NCBI GenBank assembly: GCA_005408345.1
Contig: SEMN01000310.1
Span: 1 to 64,000, forward strand
Length of the DNA: 64,000 nt
Reading direction: 5' to 3'
From: Macquaria australasica
Lineage: Eukaryota > Chordata > Actinopteri > Centrarchiformes > Percichthyidae
This document shows positions 26,407 to 40,694 of the stretch, in pieces; the first letter of the stretch is position 1; each line of letters starts with the position of its first letter. The position numbers and the translations under genes were made by a program. The notes beneath the pieces were generated by a model. The model searched no databases. It was not told the DNA's origin and worked only from the letters and a program-made list of their open reading frames with translations.

Positions 26407-26690
26407 TAACCCCAACCCTCAAGGAGTGCACAGGCACAAACAACAGTCAGTGCCTTCCTCTCAGCAACTTGTAGTCGCATAGAGGTGACCCTGGGCAACG
26501 CCAGAAAAGGAGAGAGTCCAGCACCTCTCCAGGAGTGTGGTTCCAGGCCCAGTGCTACAGGGTTGCTGTTCCATGTAGTTCTTTCAGGTTGTGCTTGACC
26601 AGGCCCCATGATTCATGCCCGGCTGCCTCCAGAAGGGGGCCCCGGTTTCCCTGTTCCAGGCCAGGTGATTCAGCTCCTTCTTAGCTGATT
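26407..26690 (-). mobile_element. LINE fragment: 5' region and endonuclease part, decayed
   Basis: On the minus strand, a leader containing 'GGGGCCTGGTCAAGCACAAC' is followed by a frame that reads GPGTTLLER.WTLSFSGVAQ, matching the endonuclease (APE-type) domain of a common fish non-LTR retrotransposon. A second frame immediately after reads TSMRLQVAERKALTVVCA, which belongs about 29 residues further on in the intact domain as I remember it. So the copy has an internal deletion with frameshift, and a further deletion after TVVCA. It is non-functional. The lineage is probably RTE/Rex3-like, by analogy with the tail of the 29840-30066 fragment. Confidence 0.7.
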
Positions 26691-29600
26691 CTGCCTGTAC
26701 AGTATATATGAATAACCTGTGACATATAAAACACAACACTAATTGGTTTGCAACACTAAACTTTATCCATACAAAAGCAGACTTTCATCCTATGTCTGTG
26801 TCCTTGGCTACACAGTAGCAGCTCACTGCTTGAATGAGCCAATGGAGAATCAGACTCTCTTCCTCTTGGTCTTTTTGACCTCTGAAAGGACAGTCAGTTC
26901 CTGAGCCCATCTCAGTGGAAGTTAGCCACAGTTTGAATGGACTTATTGGCTAAGACACAAGTTAGAAGGAATAACTCCTACCTGGTGTGGTATCAGGATA
27001 TTACTGTACTTGCTGGTCACTGGCAACCAGAGGATGGCAAGACCTTCAGCAGGTATCCACAGAGTAACCAATGGAGTCAAAACAACAGTCTGATTCTGGA
27101 CGTGCTGGTGGTTCCTCCTACACTATAGCATCTTATGCCGAATTTCCATGGTTGAAACCCGCACTGAGATGTTACTGTAAGCGATTTGGTGTACAGCCTG
27201 TAGCACAAGTGGTTTTCCATATGACAGGATGGCAAGGGAGGAAGGTGTTGCCTTCCTTAAAGGCGTGTTGGAGGTTTGAGTTTGCGATGACTGCGCCTGT
27301 TGGCTGCAGCTCTTCATCTTGTTGTATACTATGTCTATGAATAATTATAGAATTTCCCATGTCACATTTGCTGTACCACTCCTCATATACCATTCAGAGA
27401 CCTTAAAAACTCTTGTAGACAAGCATTTTGTATCTTCATGCACATAGGGTTAGTTAAATCCTTTTCTGGTTAATGCTTAGGGAATAGAATGGACAATATG
27501 ATTGGATCTCATACAACAAGAGCTCAGTATATTTGGTGAAGTATGAAAGCTGCTTTTGATCCCAGGTGTGGACCAGAGAAGTGATAATATGTTCCACCTT
27601 AAAATATTGGTCTGGGATTTGCTTCAACATAAGTCCAGGACAGACTGCTGCACTCCACGCCAGATGTGGATCTGCTGCACACACTGGAAGTCTAATAATG
27701 TGATTAATTGAACATGTCACTTTGATTTATATAATTTTTCATCATGTCTTACTAAATTACATACAGCACTTTGACAGATTCTTCAGTCTGTTCATCTTAT
27801 ATGTACATTGCATTAGGTTAGATGTTTCGCAGAATTTGAATGTAAAAGATTGGTGCAATTACTTATCAGTATAGTGATATAGGAAAATAAAACCCCAAGC
27901 AAATAAAACACAGTGACGATGCACATATTGCATGCATTGGTCAAATCTTGTGAAGGTATTGCTGTATGCTAACATGTTCTGAGCATAGCTGGTGTTCATT
28001 GCATCATCATGGCCTGTGTAGGAAAGTATCTAATATACTCCGTCTCTACATTAATGTTCATGCTACAGTAGTGACAGTCTATTCAGTCTGTTGGAAGTCT
28101 TCTTGTGTGTGTAACACAAACCTATTTTCACACTTGGTTAGCTGGATTTGGCATGCTTGGAGATCTACTTACTACTGTTAAGGTTTGTATGAGCAAGGTG
28201 TCATACCCCCAACTTCTTCAGTTCCCAGATTTGATCTGGGAAGTGTTAGATCAGAACTCAGGGGAAAACTATGGATGATGGAAACTATTCAGGAGGCCCA
28301 GAGCTAGACAGGGGCCCTTGACCAAACATCACACACATTTACTGTCCCAGAGTCCCAAGTGAGCTGTTGTCAGGGGATGCAAAATTTCTAGCAATGACCC
28401 TCTAAGGACTGCTGGACCAACTGTAGTGGTGGGATTGATCAGTTAACATATTCCCAACTGCAGTGTCAGTAGTTTTGTCCATTGGGGTAACGAGGTGTTA
28501 TTAGCACAGTTTGTCTTGTAGAAAATACTGTAAACTAACCTCAGGTGTCTCGGGTGGTAGAGTTGTGAAGAAACAGAAAACAATGGATTGCAACTGAAAC
28601 TTGGACTCACAGCCAGAACCAATCAATTCTGAATTAGAAAGTGCAGAGTTCAGAGACTTAAAAGCAACAGAGGTAAACAGCAGGTGGATGTCCAAGTGTG
28701 TTGCAGTTTGTTAAATACTTCATTGTCATTGACCAGTGAAAGCATTCTGATGTCTTTTATTCCTACTAAGTGTGGTTAGTTTACAGGACAGGACCACTTA
28801 ATTACTGAAAACACACACTCAGGAAACCATTAACAAATATGGAATATGTTTTTAATACTAAATTACTAGTTAGAAACTACAAGGTAGTCTTAATAGAACT
28901 GATGTGACACATGATGATCTTACTGACAAGAATGAATAGCTCTGCTTTGTATTATAACAGCCACTTTGTGAGAGATGTGTTACATATGAGAATATGTAAC
29001 TTTAGTGATGCTAGACCATTTACAGTAGAGCATAAGCCCCTATCAGACATGCAAGGTAAATATGTAGGCAATTTAACATGTTGGTCTCATGTCTGAATAA
29101 GCACCCAAGTCACCTTTATGTAAAAGCCGTGACAGCAATCTTAGTAAATCTTACCTGGTGACATTTCTGGAACATCATTGGATCAACACAACGTGGGTTA
29201 AATATGCATAAAGACAGATTAAATGCACGACTTGATGGTCTTATCGCACTGCAATAAATATATAACTTAATTATCATCTCTTATGTAAAAAGTCAGTCTT
29301 AGAACAATGTGAATGAGCTGATTTTAAACTTCCCACGCAGTGTTTTCTTGTGAACAAATAAAAGTGTTTCTCACTAAGATGCATTGTGTGTATCCTTGCG
29401 GTCTAATAAACGAATGTATTTATATATATATATAAATCATCATATTTTAAATCATGCATGTTTATTTGCTAGCAGTCTTCTTCCTCCTGTGCTGCGTTTA
29501 ACTGTCGAACAGCGGAATAGTAAAACCAATGGCAGGATGGGATGACTTGCCCATGTGCTTGTGTGCATGAATGATACAAACAAAACGGGGATCCATTCGT

Positions 29601-29839
29601 AAAAACATGACTCCATATCGCTACTATTGGTCAGAAACTCGATAATTTGAAGTCAATGAGGAGATTCTTCCCATGTCAGATCAGTCTTTTAAAAAATGTT
29701 CCCTTGAGGTGCGGGGCAAAAGGAAAAAACAAACAACTGCAATAACCATCAGACCATTGCTTGTGCACTGCTGGACATTATAAATTAGGCAGCAGAATTA
29801 AAATGATGAAATTGATCATAAAACCTAATAGGAGATCCA
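26691..29839. other. Non-coding sequence, no gene recognised
   Basis: AT-rich sequence with many short frames on both strands and no domain, no LINE body and no clear TIR pair. A short TATATA tract lies near 29420-29440. Confidence 0.5.
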
Positions 29840-30066
29840 TACATCCATCTATCTATTTTCTTCTGCTTACCCAGGGCTGGGTTGCGTGGCAGCAGGCTAA
29901 GAGGGTTGTCCAGGCGTCCCTCTCCCCAGCAATGCTTTCCAGCTCCTCCTGGGGGATCCCAAGGTGTTCCCAGGCCAGATGAGATGTATAATCCCTCCAG
30001 TGTTGTCCTGGGTCTACCCCGGGGTCTCCTACCAGTTGGATGTGCCTGGAAAACCTCCAAGCCAAG
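29840..30066 (-). mobile_element. LINE 3' end fragment (RTE/Rex3-like), frameshifted
   Basis: On the minus strand one frame gives RPRGRPRT and, one frame over, WRDYTSHLAWEHLGIPQEEL, together the C-terminal end of a fish LINE ORF2. This is followed by 'CCTGGGTAAGCAGAAGAAAA' and a short ATAGATGGATG-type tail at 29842-29858. A GATG-like simple tail fits Rex3/RTE elements. The copy is 5'-truncated and carries a frameshift, so it is a dead insertion. It is in the same orientation as 26407-26690, but the order of the parts means they are not one element. Confidence 0.75.
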
Positions 30067-33000
30067 AATAAGTGGGGACAATAATTAAGGCTTCAATTAG
30101 AAATCGTCACTGATTCATCCTGTGAGTGAAGTAAATACACTTTTCTTCCGTGATCATTACTTTCCAAGTCATGCATGTTCTCCAGCAATGCCACCGCTCC
30201 CTCTCTCACATCAGATGCCAAATATTAACAGAGAATTGTGACTCTTTCTGTATTGGAACTGTTATGTCTGAATAAAGCGGTAAGGATCATTTGCATTACA
30301 GACACCTATTTCTGAATGACGAAAAGCCGTCGCTTTAACAGACAGACGAAGCCTGCAATGTTTGAATTCCATGTCTGAAAATGGCTACACACATATTTTA
30401 AAAAGTTAATATATGGCATGACAGATGCACTGTGCCTTATATCTCTGACATATCCATATATAACTAAAATGTGTCATGTACTGTACTATGAATAGCAGAC
30501 ATCGACATGTCTCAATCACTGACACAGGCTTCGGACAGTTTGGATCATCGGGTATTTATAAGATACATGAAACTTCTGTCTCCTTCAGTCACTTGATATG
30601 ATTTTCTGAAATATGTGACTTTAAGCACAAGAACAAAAATGTGACTATATATAATTTATACGAATACAAATAAATATAATGGATAATTACACAGGACTCC
30701 TCAATGAAACCAATACAATATTACCTGAAGTTTAAAAGGGATTAGTTTAAGTTGCTTAAACCTTAGCTTTGGGCCATAAATAACCCGCAAATTTTTTTTT
30801 AATATATATATAATTTGCCAATGTACATGTACTATGGTATAATTCTTTCTCATTGTGTATATTCTTTAGTTGGTATGCAATCTGAAAGACAAAAATCATC
30901 ACTCGTTTATAAAATATAGCATTTTCTGTGTATAATTTCTTGTATAATTAGACTGTACTTGAACATCTGCAGTAGATGCACTGCAACAGTGCAGTAATGG
31001 AAAATATATAATAGTGTGAAATACAACAGTGGATCGCAGTGGTAAGTCACTAACTGGGTTTAAAGATTCCCAAGCATTTTTACACTTGCAAACAGGTTAA
31101 TGATAAGGTTAAACATAAAATCAGTTTAGTAATGAGAGATGTTGAGTGCTAACAGCAGCTGATGTGCACCCCGTCTCTGTCTGCAAGGTGCTGTAGGCCG
31201 ATGAATAATTGAAACTGTGGATGTACAGCCACAAAGTGTAGCGCTGGGCCGGCTGTGATAGAGCCTGGCTGAACAAACCGAGAACAGCAGGAGTGTTTTA
31301 GCAGGCTGGCTGCCGCTCTGTGATGCCACCTCTAGTCTGGCAGGGACAGATCGCTGTGTAACGAACCTCATTAGAACACAACTCCATCGCCACATCAAAG
31401 GCTTCCCTTTTTATACCAGGAGTGGGATCACAATCCTTGGGATATTTCAGCACCTATTCCATCCCCAAACCTTCACATCTCCCTCTCTGAGAGCAAGAGG
31501 AGGCAGAGTCAAAGTTTTGGGTCATTTTTAGATCTCTGCTGCTGAGTAGCGGAGGCGGCGCTGATTAATACAGAATTATGATAATGATCTGGAGGATGGG
31601 GAAAGGGCAGATGAGGCTTCTTATTATCTCCCCCGCTCAGGTGATGATGGATCTGGGCTCTGCTGCTCTCTGACATTGGAAGGGACAGAGACAGACTTTT
31701 TCATTTTGTCAAGTCAGCAGGCCCCAAATCAGGGGCCGACGCCACCGTCCATATTTTGGTCAGGGCATTCATGCTGGGTTGTAAATATCTCAGGGAGGAG
31801 AGAGTGACCTCGTTTCCACCTGATCTCCCCCAAACACACACACACACACACACACATATGCACCTCCTCCTCTGTTCTGCATTACTTTAATTGGATCTCA
31901 GGGTATACAGGCATTGCCAGACACCCCCCTTCTCTCTCTGTCTGTGTCTCTATCAGTCTCCCTCCCTGCTTCCATGTCAAAGTCACATTTCTGTCTCTCT
32001 GTCGCGTCTGTTTCTCTCTCCATCTCTCCGTTTTCAGTTGAATTGATTTCCACTTAACTTAGCTGTTTTATATAGTGATTTATTTTATATTTTAGTTGTT
32101 AGTCTGTAGTGGATATCATTGTATTGTAGACTGCATGCAGGGCCACTAGGGAAAAAAGTCAGAAACTGAAAACTCTTTCTGTCAAAAAATGGCACTGGAC
32201 TTTTTCACAAAGGTTGAAGACGACGCTTCCCAGTTGAAAGTCAACCAGATGGATTTACTTCCTCCAAACTATCAGTATATTGTCACTGACTACACTTTGT
32301 TGTGTGTCCTTGATCATTGATTAATGAAGTCAAGCAAACAGCTATCTCCAGCAGTCAGGCATACACACCACACTCAATACAGATTATTTTGCCACAGCAG
32401 TTCTGTACTCCCACTCCTCTCAATATATTTATAATATATGAACACTATAGAAAATATTATAGGTAATACTATATTTGGAAACTGCTAAATACTATTATCC
32501 ACCGTGAGAATCATTTATAGTGCACCTAGAGGAATAAACATTCAAGTTCAATTTGTAATGTGGTAACACACTACGTATTTCCAGATGGAAAGCTGAAGAA
32601 AAGGGTCAAAAGCACTAAATCAACAGCTATTTGTTGATTTGTTTCTCAAGTCCACTGCACGCACCCATTGTGGGCTTGTCGAACTACTTAAACCAGTCAG
32701 AATCATCAGATGTGATATATTGCACTAGGTTTACCAATGCACTTAAAAAATAGTGCAATGAGGAAATAGTTTTGCAAATGGCTAATGAAACTGGCTAAAT
32801 ATTGCTGTAACTGATCTGCACACATGCATGTTTATTGTCTGAGATTTCCTAAACATGAATGTCTCTAAAATAATCCACAAAATGACCCAAAGAAGCCTGC
32901 TGCCTGCATGGTCCAGCTTTCCCAAAGTTTTCCATACCAGTAGCATATTAGCTTGAGCACTAGCTAGTAGCTAGATTGCAAGTAAGTAGGAAGTAGCAGT

Positions 33001-33827
33001 TGGTCAATGGAAGTCTTACGGCTTTATTTCTATACTCTTTATTCACGTATTTCGTGTCGATCTAGACTTTAACACAGAGCAGCTAACAATGATTTTTTTT
33101 ATTGCTTGGCGGGTTAGTGGAAGTTTTTCTCTGTAGCATTAAGGCTTTAAGTATGGTGGGGTGCAGTTTTTCATTTCTTGAACTGAAACTTGTAAAGCCC
33201 CTTGAAACTGTGGTTATTCTTTAACCCAGATTGTACAAGCCAGTCAACACCAAGTTTATATCACAGCTACTTTTTATTCTTTGTCTTGACTTACTTATTA
33301 CAGTGAAACATGAAAAGGGCTTCAAAAGAGGGAGGAAAATCCACAATGATGACACATTCCATATATACTGTAATATAAGTATAATATGTAAAGCATTAAA
33401 ACCTTCTAAATATATTTAATTAACTATAAAATACAAGTTATGACTAAAACTACTGGAAGATTCTCCAAAACAAAATGTACTTTTTTATTTTTAAAGTCTC
33501 CTTCTTTCCCCTGTACAACTCTTTCTACAGTATGCCTCTCTCTCTCTTTCCAGATCAAAGTAGTTGCTGTAGTCATTCCAGTCCTGTTTAATGAACATAT
33601 TTCCAGTCCACCCACCTGCTTATTCAGAGCCGCCCACATCAAAGAACCTAGGAGGAACCTTGACTGTTGCTGTGATGAAGACTAGGCCTACCACTCCGTT
33701 ATTCCGGCTCTGCCTTCGGGCTTGGAACTCTGACTTTTTCAACAGAAGTCCCATGGAAAAAGTAATGGATTAATCACACAGAGCAAATCAAGCATGCTAA
33801 AAGGGAAAGTGACTGTCTCTATCTAGC
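30067..33827. other. Non-coding sequence, no gene recognised
   Basis: No exon or mobile element resolved. 31130-31700 is complex, less AT-rich sequence that could be regulatory. A (CA)n run lies at 31834-31856 and a pyrimidine-rich TCTCTG tract at 31930-32035. Confidence 0.5.
31834..31856 (+). repeat. (CA)n microsatellite
   Basis: Directly read uninterrupted CA run of about 11 units. Confidence 0.9.
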
Positions 33828-34073
33828 TAAAACTATAGCATTGGTATTGCCTTACCAAGATGAAAAGCACTTAAAAAAGAGAAGGGACTGAAGAAGCTGC
33901 AGATCTCTTATTCAGCCCAAGACAGTTTGATTATGCTCAGCTCAATCACTAAAAGCATAAAACATTAACAAAAAGTAGCTTTGCTGGTCACAAGCCTGCA
34001 TATGCTGACTTTAGTTTACTTCTAATTAATACTGATTGGATAAAATAATTTGTTCTACCCCAATAATGCATAT
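33828..34073 (+). repeat. Duplicated segment, copy 1
   Basis: A 246-bp segment repeated in the same orientation at 38074-38316, with only scattered substitutions and small indels (for example the 33-base run around 'AAGCACTTAAAAAAGAGAAG' is identical). No TIRs or coding frame. The pair is either a local duplication or two copies of an unrecognised dispersed repeat. Confidence 0.85.
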
Positions 34074-37000
34074 TTAACACGTAGCAAGCGGCTCTAGGTG
34101 CCGGCATGTGAGTTTGCTGTGGATATGAAGGCTGTCAGAATTGTCATCAGCAGAGCTCAGGATTTTAAGTGAGGAGGTGGTGGGAAACTCACAAGTTCCT
34201 GAGGAATCTGTCATGCTTAGCGCTGATTTCAAAAATAGCAATAGTATACCGTCTGACTAAAGCACCAGAGGGCCAGATGGCATTTTTCATGAATCACCTG
34301 TCCAACATGTTCGCAACCAGATGGTCCCGTGGCATAGAAAAATCCACAACAGAAATGGTCAAGCAGATCTAGTACAATTCTTATGAATTACTGAATGTTA
34401 CGTGACAGTTTAAACCCTTTTTTAGACATCTTTACCCAAAGTACAGTAACGTGCATGACCAGTGTCTATCTGTCTTTCTTTCTGTCTGTTTTTCAGAGGG
34501 AATGCAAGAAAGGATCAGAGAAAGGATTCATCCTCTCATATGTGGTTTTTTTTTTACTGCAAATTGATCATCACTGATACATCAAAATGAGTTAATTTCC
34601 ATGTAATCTCAGCTTGTGAGTTAGCTAATATCATCTGTTCAGTTAGCTACTATCTCCTGATGTGAACACATCTGGTTTGCACACTGTCAGACCTTGTAGT
34701 CTTGTTCCATGTTTCCATTCGCTTTAGTTGCTTTGCTAAATTAGCTTCATGGGTTGTTAGCTAGCTAATGAAGCCAGAAAAAACAACTGTTTGTTCAGGT
34801 TAACTGAGTTTTGTTGCTGAAAACAGCTGCCTGTTGCTGCTGGAAAGCGGCGATGAGAGCGGTGAGACTGAACCAAAACAGTTGGCTAAAGCGCTAAAAA
34901 GCTCAGGAGAGCTGAAGTGCAGAGTTGGGTAATAATTCTCTGTGGGTTCATTACAAGTGACCCTTTTTATTTTACACATAATCTGACTGATTTTTAACAT
35001 ATTAATATTCATTAAATGCAGCTTCTGCTCATAATATTATTATATATTATATCTATAAGAAAAACCCTATTCCCACTTTTCCTTACCTGCAGAAACAAGA
35101 ACTTAGCCAAGGACAGCTTTGTCTGAAACTCCATTAGCTGTAATTCTACTGGCAATTGCTTATCCCCACGAGAAATGCTTCAAGTGCCTCAGCACCAAGC
35201 GCATGTGCAGTGGATAAGCCAGCATGCTCTCTATGCAGGGAGGTGCCGGCAGTGTTACAGATATTTTGGTTACTCCCTGGAGCTGTAGTTGGAACACAAC
35301 GATCGCGATGACCTTCTGTGCCAGAAAGGATGTGTTCAGGACCAGCCCTCCCACCCCTGACGAAAGAGGATGACTCCATGCCACCCACTGGATGACACTG
35401 ACACTGATGCCCTCTTGTCCATCTTGGCTCATGCAAAGTTATATTATTATCTTACTCCAGCTTCTCCTCTAGTAAGAGGAGATTTTTTTATTCTACTAAA
35501 AGCAACTACAGACTGCAGGAGGTGTAGACAGTGATAGTGATAAAAGCACCTGCAGCTTGTTTTGCTGCCACCCTCCATGCCTCAGCTGTTCATAGGGTGG
35601 GCCGAAAGACAGGTGAGAGACCTACCTTTTGTTAGCCCCATCATGACATATGGGAGTGGTTGGGACTCCCAATAGATATGTGCAGGGTTGATTTTGATTT
35701 ATAGTTTTAGTTTGTTTTATAGTTTAGTTTATTTATTTCAATCACAATCACTGTGCTCCAAAAGAGGTTTGCAGTGGAAATGGATTTGCCTTGCTTCTGG
35801 GAGTAAGAAGGTTCTTATGACTTGAAGAGTTCTACACTTAAACCTAATTTACAAATTTTAAAGCAAGATTTTGATGTTCTTTTTAGATTCAATACCTTTA
35901 AGTTTGACTGCTTTTAGGCATAAGATAAATAAATGAAAATAGATCAGACACATGTAGTATTTCTCCACCGGAGCAATGACATGAATGCTTTGAAACAGCA
36001 TTTGAACGGTCATGTAGAGAGATACAATGTACAGAAAATATAATGTCAATTAGTAAATTAAAAATAAAAGTGGCAAAAAATTAAAATTTTGTAGACATCT
36101 TTGGGGGATAGTCAAAAATGTCTTAGAGTGGGGCTGGGCTGTGCTGGGGGAATATTTCTGAAATCCTGGCTACGGCCCTGAATATGTATACATCTTTGTC
36201 TAGTATTACTATATAGATTAATAAGCATTTATTCCACCTGCTACATGTTGTCTTCACTGTCAGCAAACACTGCCAGCACCAGAAACATGCACGGTAGGAG
36301 AAAACACAAAGCAGGCCGAGACCTTGCTACAGCGGTTGTTACATTTCTGAGAAGGTGCGAGAAAGCCTCTGCAAGCAGGTAGTGCAACAACCCAATGAAG
36401 AAGTACAAATCCATCTTGAGCCCCTTTGCTCAAGGATGTCTGAAATGTTCAGTGCTCACTAAGGCTTTTGCTGCTGTCATGGATCATGTCATGGCCCTGT
36501 CCACTGTCTGTCTGGTAGATGTGGCTTGTATCACATTATTTCATCACAACACAGGAAGAGTTCCTGGAAGTTGAGTGGTTGTGGTGAATGGCTGGTTGTG
36601 TTTGTCTGCTGTAGGCAAACATTTCATCCCCTCGAGGGACCCTGAGGGTTGTGAGAAGAGGTGAAGGTGACCAGCGCCAGGGCAGAGCTCTCATTTCCCG
36701 AGAGCCATCGGGTGAGTTCAATCTCCCTCGCCACTTCATGGGAGTACAGCGAGGCACAGTTATGCTGCTTTAAACCTGCTAAGCTCTCTTATCAATTAAT
36801 GATTTCCTGCTAAAGGTTTATTGTTGTAGATAAAGTAGCACTGCACAGAAATTATATATTTCCTTTGTTTTGTGTGAGAAGATAAGGCAATAATGCTGAT
36901 ATTAAAGATTTTCATTTTGTCGCCCTTCTTCTTGTCCAACCATTGAAGATGATTCAGCGAGCATTCAGTGACAGGCCTCTTTTAATTTGTGTAGGAGCTT

Positions 37001-38073
37001 CTTAATGTTTGGATTATTCCTCCCACCTCGCATCTCGGAGGAACAGCATAATCAAGTAAGTCACTGCACACAGTGCATGCAAAACTGCACTTTGCACCTG
37101 TGCAAATGTGTAATCACATTATAAAACTTGAAGCTTGACACTTGCTCAACACAAATCAGTAGCACACGGTAACTCAGATTTTATGCCCTGTTTTAAAAAA
37201 TCTCTTAATAACAGCGATAATGTTTCCTAGTAAAAAATTAAAAACCTGGATATCTTGGGGTGCTTTGTTAATGAATGTGTAGAGCCACTCACTAACACTG
37301 CTAGGATTATGGGTTCAATTCTCTGTACAGCATGATGGGCAGAGCCGGGCAGTAATTGTCAGAGTTATGGACTGGTTCTGGTTCTCTAATTTTCTGGTTA
37401 ATAAAAAGATGGGTATACTTTAACTTATAGCTATAAGCCAACGACTTTGCTGCAGTAGATAATGGTAGCTGGATACCAACAATAGTGAGGTTTTACCACA
37501 CTGCAGAAGAAACAGGTACTCTGCCATCGTTGTTGTTGTTTTAAGAGAACATGAGAATATATCAGATTTCAAGGCTAATTGCAATATTTTATGTTGGTTC
37601 TCATATCCACAGACACTTACACGATGCTTCATCTCTGATCACATTGCTTAATGTGTTGCGTACTACACTGATTTAGTATTGTCAGACTCACGATGGACAC
37701 CTAAAAAGCATAAAAATCGATGCACCCATGTTTCACCAGTTGAATGCTTTTAATGTGAAGTAGCAGCAGTAGGAAATGTACGGTTTGCATTGGCAGTAAT
37801 ACAGCTCTGATACAGTATTAGGAAAGTGAACAAGGAACAGGCTGATATTGATGAGATAAAATTACAGTAACCAGTAACCGTTCTGCTTCGTTTCTTGTGA
37901 AATCCCCCTTGCATTTGAAAGCAATTTGAATCCAGCAGAATGGTGGACCCCGCCACAAACAATGAAAACTACTATATAGAGGTAATTACATTGTGTATTT
38001 ACTGTATATTGAATGGCTATTGCTGAAACAATGCCGACCATAAATAGTATCAAAAACAGGGTTTGATTTCATG
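34074..38073. other. Non-coding sequence with possible decayed repeats
   Basis: No exon recognised. 34600-34960 contains GTTAGCTAGCTAATG-type sequence common in fish repeats. 35150-35440 is relatively GC-rich with frames on both strands that are interrupted, and may be a decayed transposon. A GGTTCAATTCTC near 37312 resembles a degenerate pol III B box, without a convincing A box. Confidence 0.45.
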
Positions 38074-38316
38074 TAAAACTATAACATTGCTATTGCCTTT
38101 CCAAGATGAAAAGCACTTAAAAAAGAGAAGGGACTGAAGAAGCTGCAGATCTCTTATTCAGCCCAAGACAGTGTGATTATGCTCAGCTCAATCACTAAAA
38201 ACATAAAACATTAACTAAAAAGTGGCTTTGCTGGTCACAAGCCTGCATATGCTGACTTTAGTTTACTTCTAATTAATACTGAATACAATTATTTGTTCTA
38301 CCCCAATAATACATAT
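38074..38316 (+). repeat. Duplicated segment, copy 2
   Basis: The direct-orientation partner of 33828-34073, about 4.2 kb downstream. Both copies end within 'CCCCAATAAT.CATAT', after which the flanks diverge. Confidence 0.85.
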
Positions 38317-39854
38317 AGTTTTGTCATAACATCTTAAGGATTATACTGTAACTTTAAAGTCTTGTGTCCTTTGGTCTCTCTAAAGCAAGTGATTGGCAAC
38401 CTAAAAATGCTGCTTAGTTTGATGTGCAGGCAGGTGAGGTTCAAATGACCTATCAAGGCAGGTGAATTTCTTTTTTGACAAGGCAGTAGCCGACAGCACA
38501 GACTTGGAGTATGAGGAATCATAAACTTAGGATAGAAGAATCAGGGACTTATGTATTCCCACTGCAATCAGAGTGTCTAGTTTGCTCCTTGGACGACGTA
38601 GCCAGCTGTGCCTGTATAACAATGCACTAATGAAAGGACATCTGATGTCAGCCGAACAACAGCCGAATGAACAACATAAATTGTGATTCAATTTGTGAAA
38701 AAAAGAAAAAGGTTGTCCTGGACTTAACCTCATAGCTGTGGAAGGTGTACATGGGCAGTCAGTCCCCTCCATACAGGTTAAAGTTTATCTGATCATTTTA
38801 GTTACCTGATGATTTATTTTCACTTTCAATCATATTGTGTTGAAAATGTGTGTTTGAACCAAGGTATCTGTGAGCCCATTCCCTCATTAACATCTGTATT
38901 CCCTAATGCCTGGACTTGCAGAACAACTTGTTGGGGACTTCAAACTATTGTCGCCCTTTGAGAGATGGCATCCTATAGTACTGCAGTTGTCTGGGGTGGA
39001 TATTAGCAGCTGTGCTGATAACATCCATTGACACAGTCACTATGACCCAAGTAATGACATTCACAAAAAGCCAAACCCTCTGCACTCTCCCCGCACTTAT
39101 CTGACGTGCATTGAAGTAGTTTCCAAGTACTTTTTAATGATGGTGCAAATTGGAGTTGTGAGGTCTCCATGTGTGAGTCAGCAGTGCTGCACGCACTTTA
39201 GTCCAAGCCAGTCCTACTGAGTTGGCTGCCATACAATCCCTCCTAATATAATAGAAACCAATTAACTGAGTGGGTGGCTTTACCCAAATCTTGATTTAAA
39301 ATGGAGCTTTATTAAAAAGAGTTACAATGTGGCAGCATGCTTAACCTGACTGGTGGCAGAGATACGATAAGGAATGTAATCCCTGAGGCGAGAGCTGATT
39401 AGCTTATCCAGTCAGAGTCACAGCTAGTGCAGAATGAAAATGGCTGCCGTCTTGGAAAAAAAAAAATCAGTTATTTAAAGTCTTGACAAAAAATTATTTT
39501 TTGTTTTTGGGGACAGAGAGAAAGACAGGCACAGTGTGAGACAGACAGAGTTCAGCTGAACGATAATTCATTATTAATTCATTATTGCCCATACTGACTT
39601 TTACCTGGTACACACAGCACAGCAGATTCCAGCCTAGAAATATGCTATTGGCTTCCTTTATTTAAAGTCATCTCTTTTTCTGTTTAGGTTTACGAACAGT
39701 GCAGCTCAACCAGGACTTGACCAGCAGCAGTAGAGTTCAGCTGGGCTCCACAGGGACTCTCTTCACTGAGTTTAACCCACATGCTCACTGACTGGATGAG
39801 ATGTTAATGACATTTAAATGAGGTTTCAATACACCAAGGACCACTGGTTGAAGG

Positions 39855-39992
<138 letters not shown>

Positions 39993-40694
39993 GCATGATA
40001 GTCCAGTGATGTTTAATATATAATAATCCATAATGCATTATGTTTGTTGCTATGAAACATGCCCTTGCTCCTCACACAGTGTGGGCTTGTATTTTATCCT
40101 TGCCAGAACCCCTCAATGTCAATCAAACAGTGAATGTAAAATGTAATGTAAATGGAGCTGTGGTAGCAACCTCCAGCTGGCTTGTTTGACTTGGCTGGCC
40201 AGCGCTGTGTATTGTAGGTACAGCCATCTTTTACTCCTGCAGGCTTCCTGTTTGCCTGCTCCTTGTCAGTGTTTATCTATGGATTACACCTTGTCAGCCT
40301 GCCTGCGTGTCGCACTCCAATTGCTGCCTCGTCTTCTTGCTGAACAAGCATCTCTCTTGGACGGGCACTGTAGTGCAAATGAGGAAACAGCATCTTTTTA
40401 CACAAAACAGGATTTATGGGAAAGGTGTTCAGGATTTAGTCCTTGTTTTTTTTTTCTAAAAATATAATTGTTCCCACAAATTGGCAGTATTATATTAAAC
40501 CTCTTCTTTCAAGTTGGAAATTGAATGTACGCAATGGAAAAGTATGTGTTGCTCCTTCTGCCGTATATAGATTTCCTGGGAGGTTAGGGAAGCGGATTGG
40601 CTCCTTACTTGGCGTGGCTGTGCTCTAACCTACCAGCTCAATATTTCTGGGAATTATGTCCATATGACTCCGCACCTCAAGTTTGCCTTGCTAT

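Noticed and set aside
26407..30066. One LINE insertion spanning the endonuclease fragment and the ORF2 3' fragment
   Set aside because: Both are on the minus strand, but the 5' part lies at lower coordinates than the 3' part, the wrong order for a single element, so they are separate insertions.
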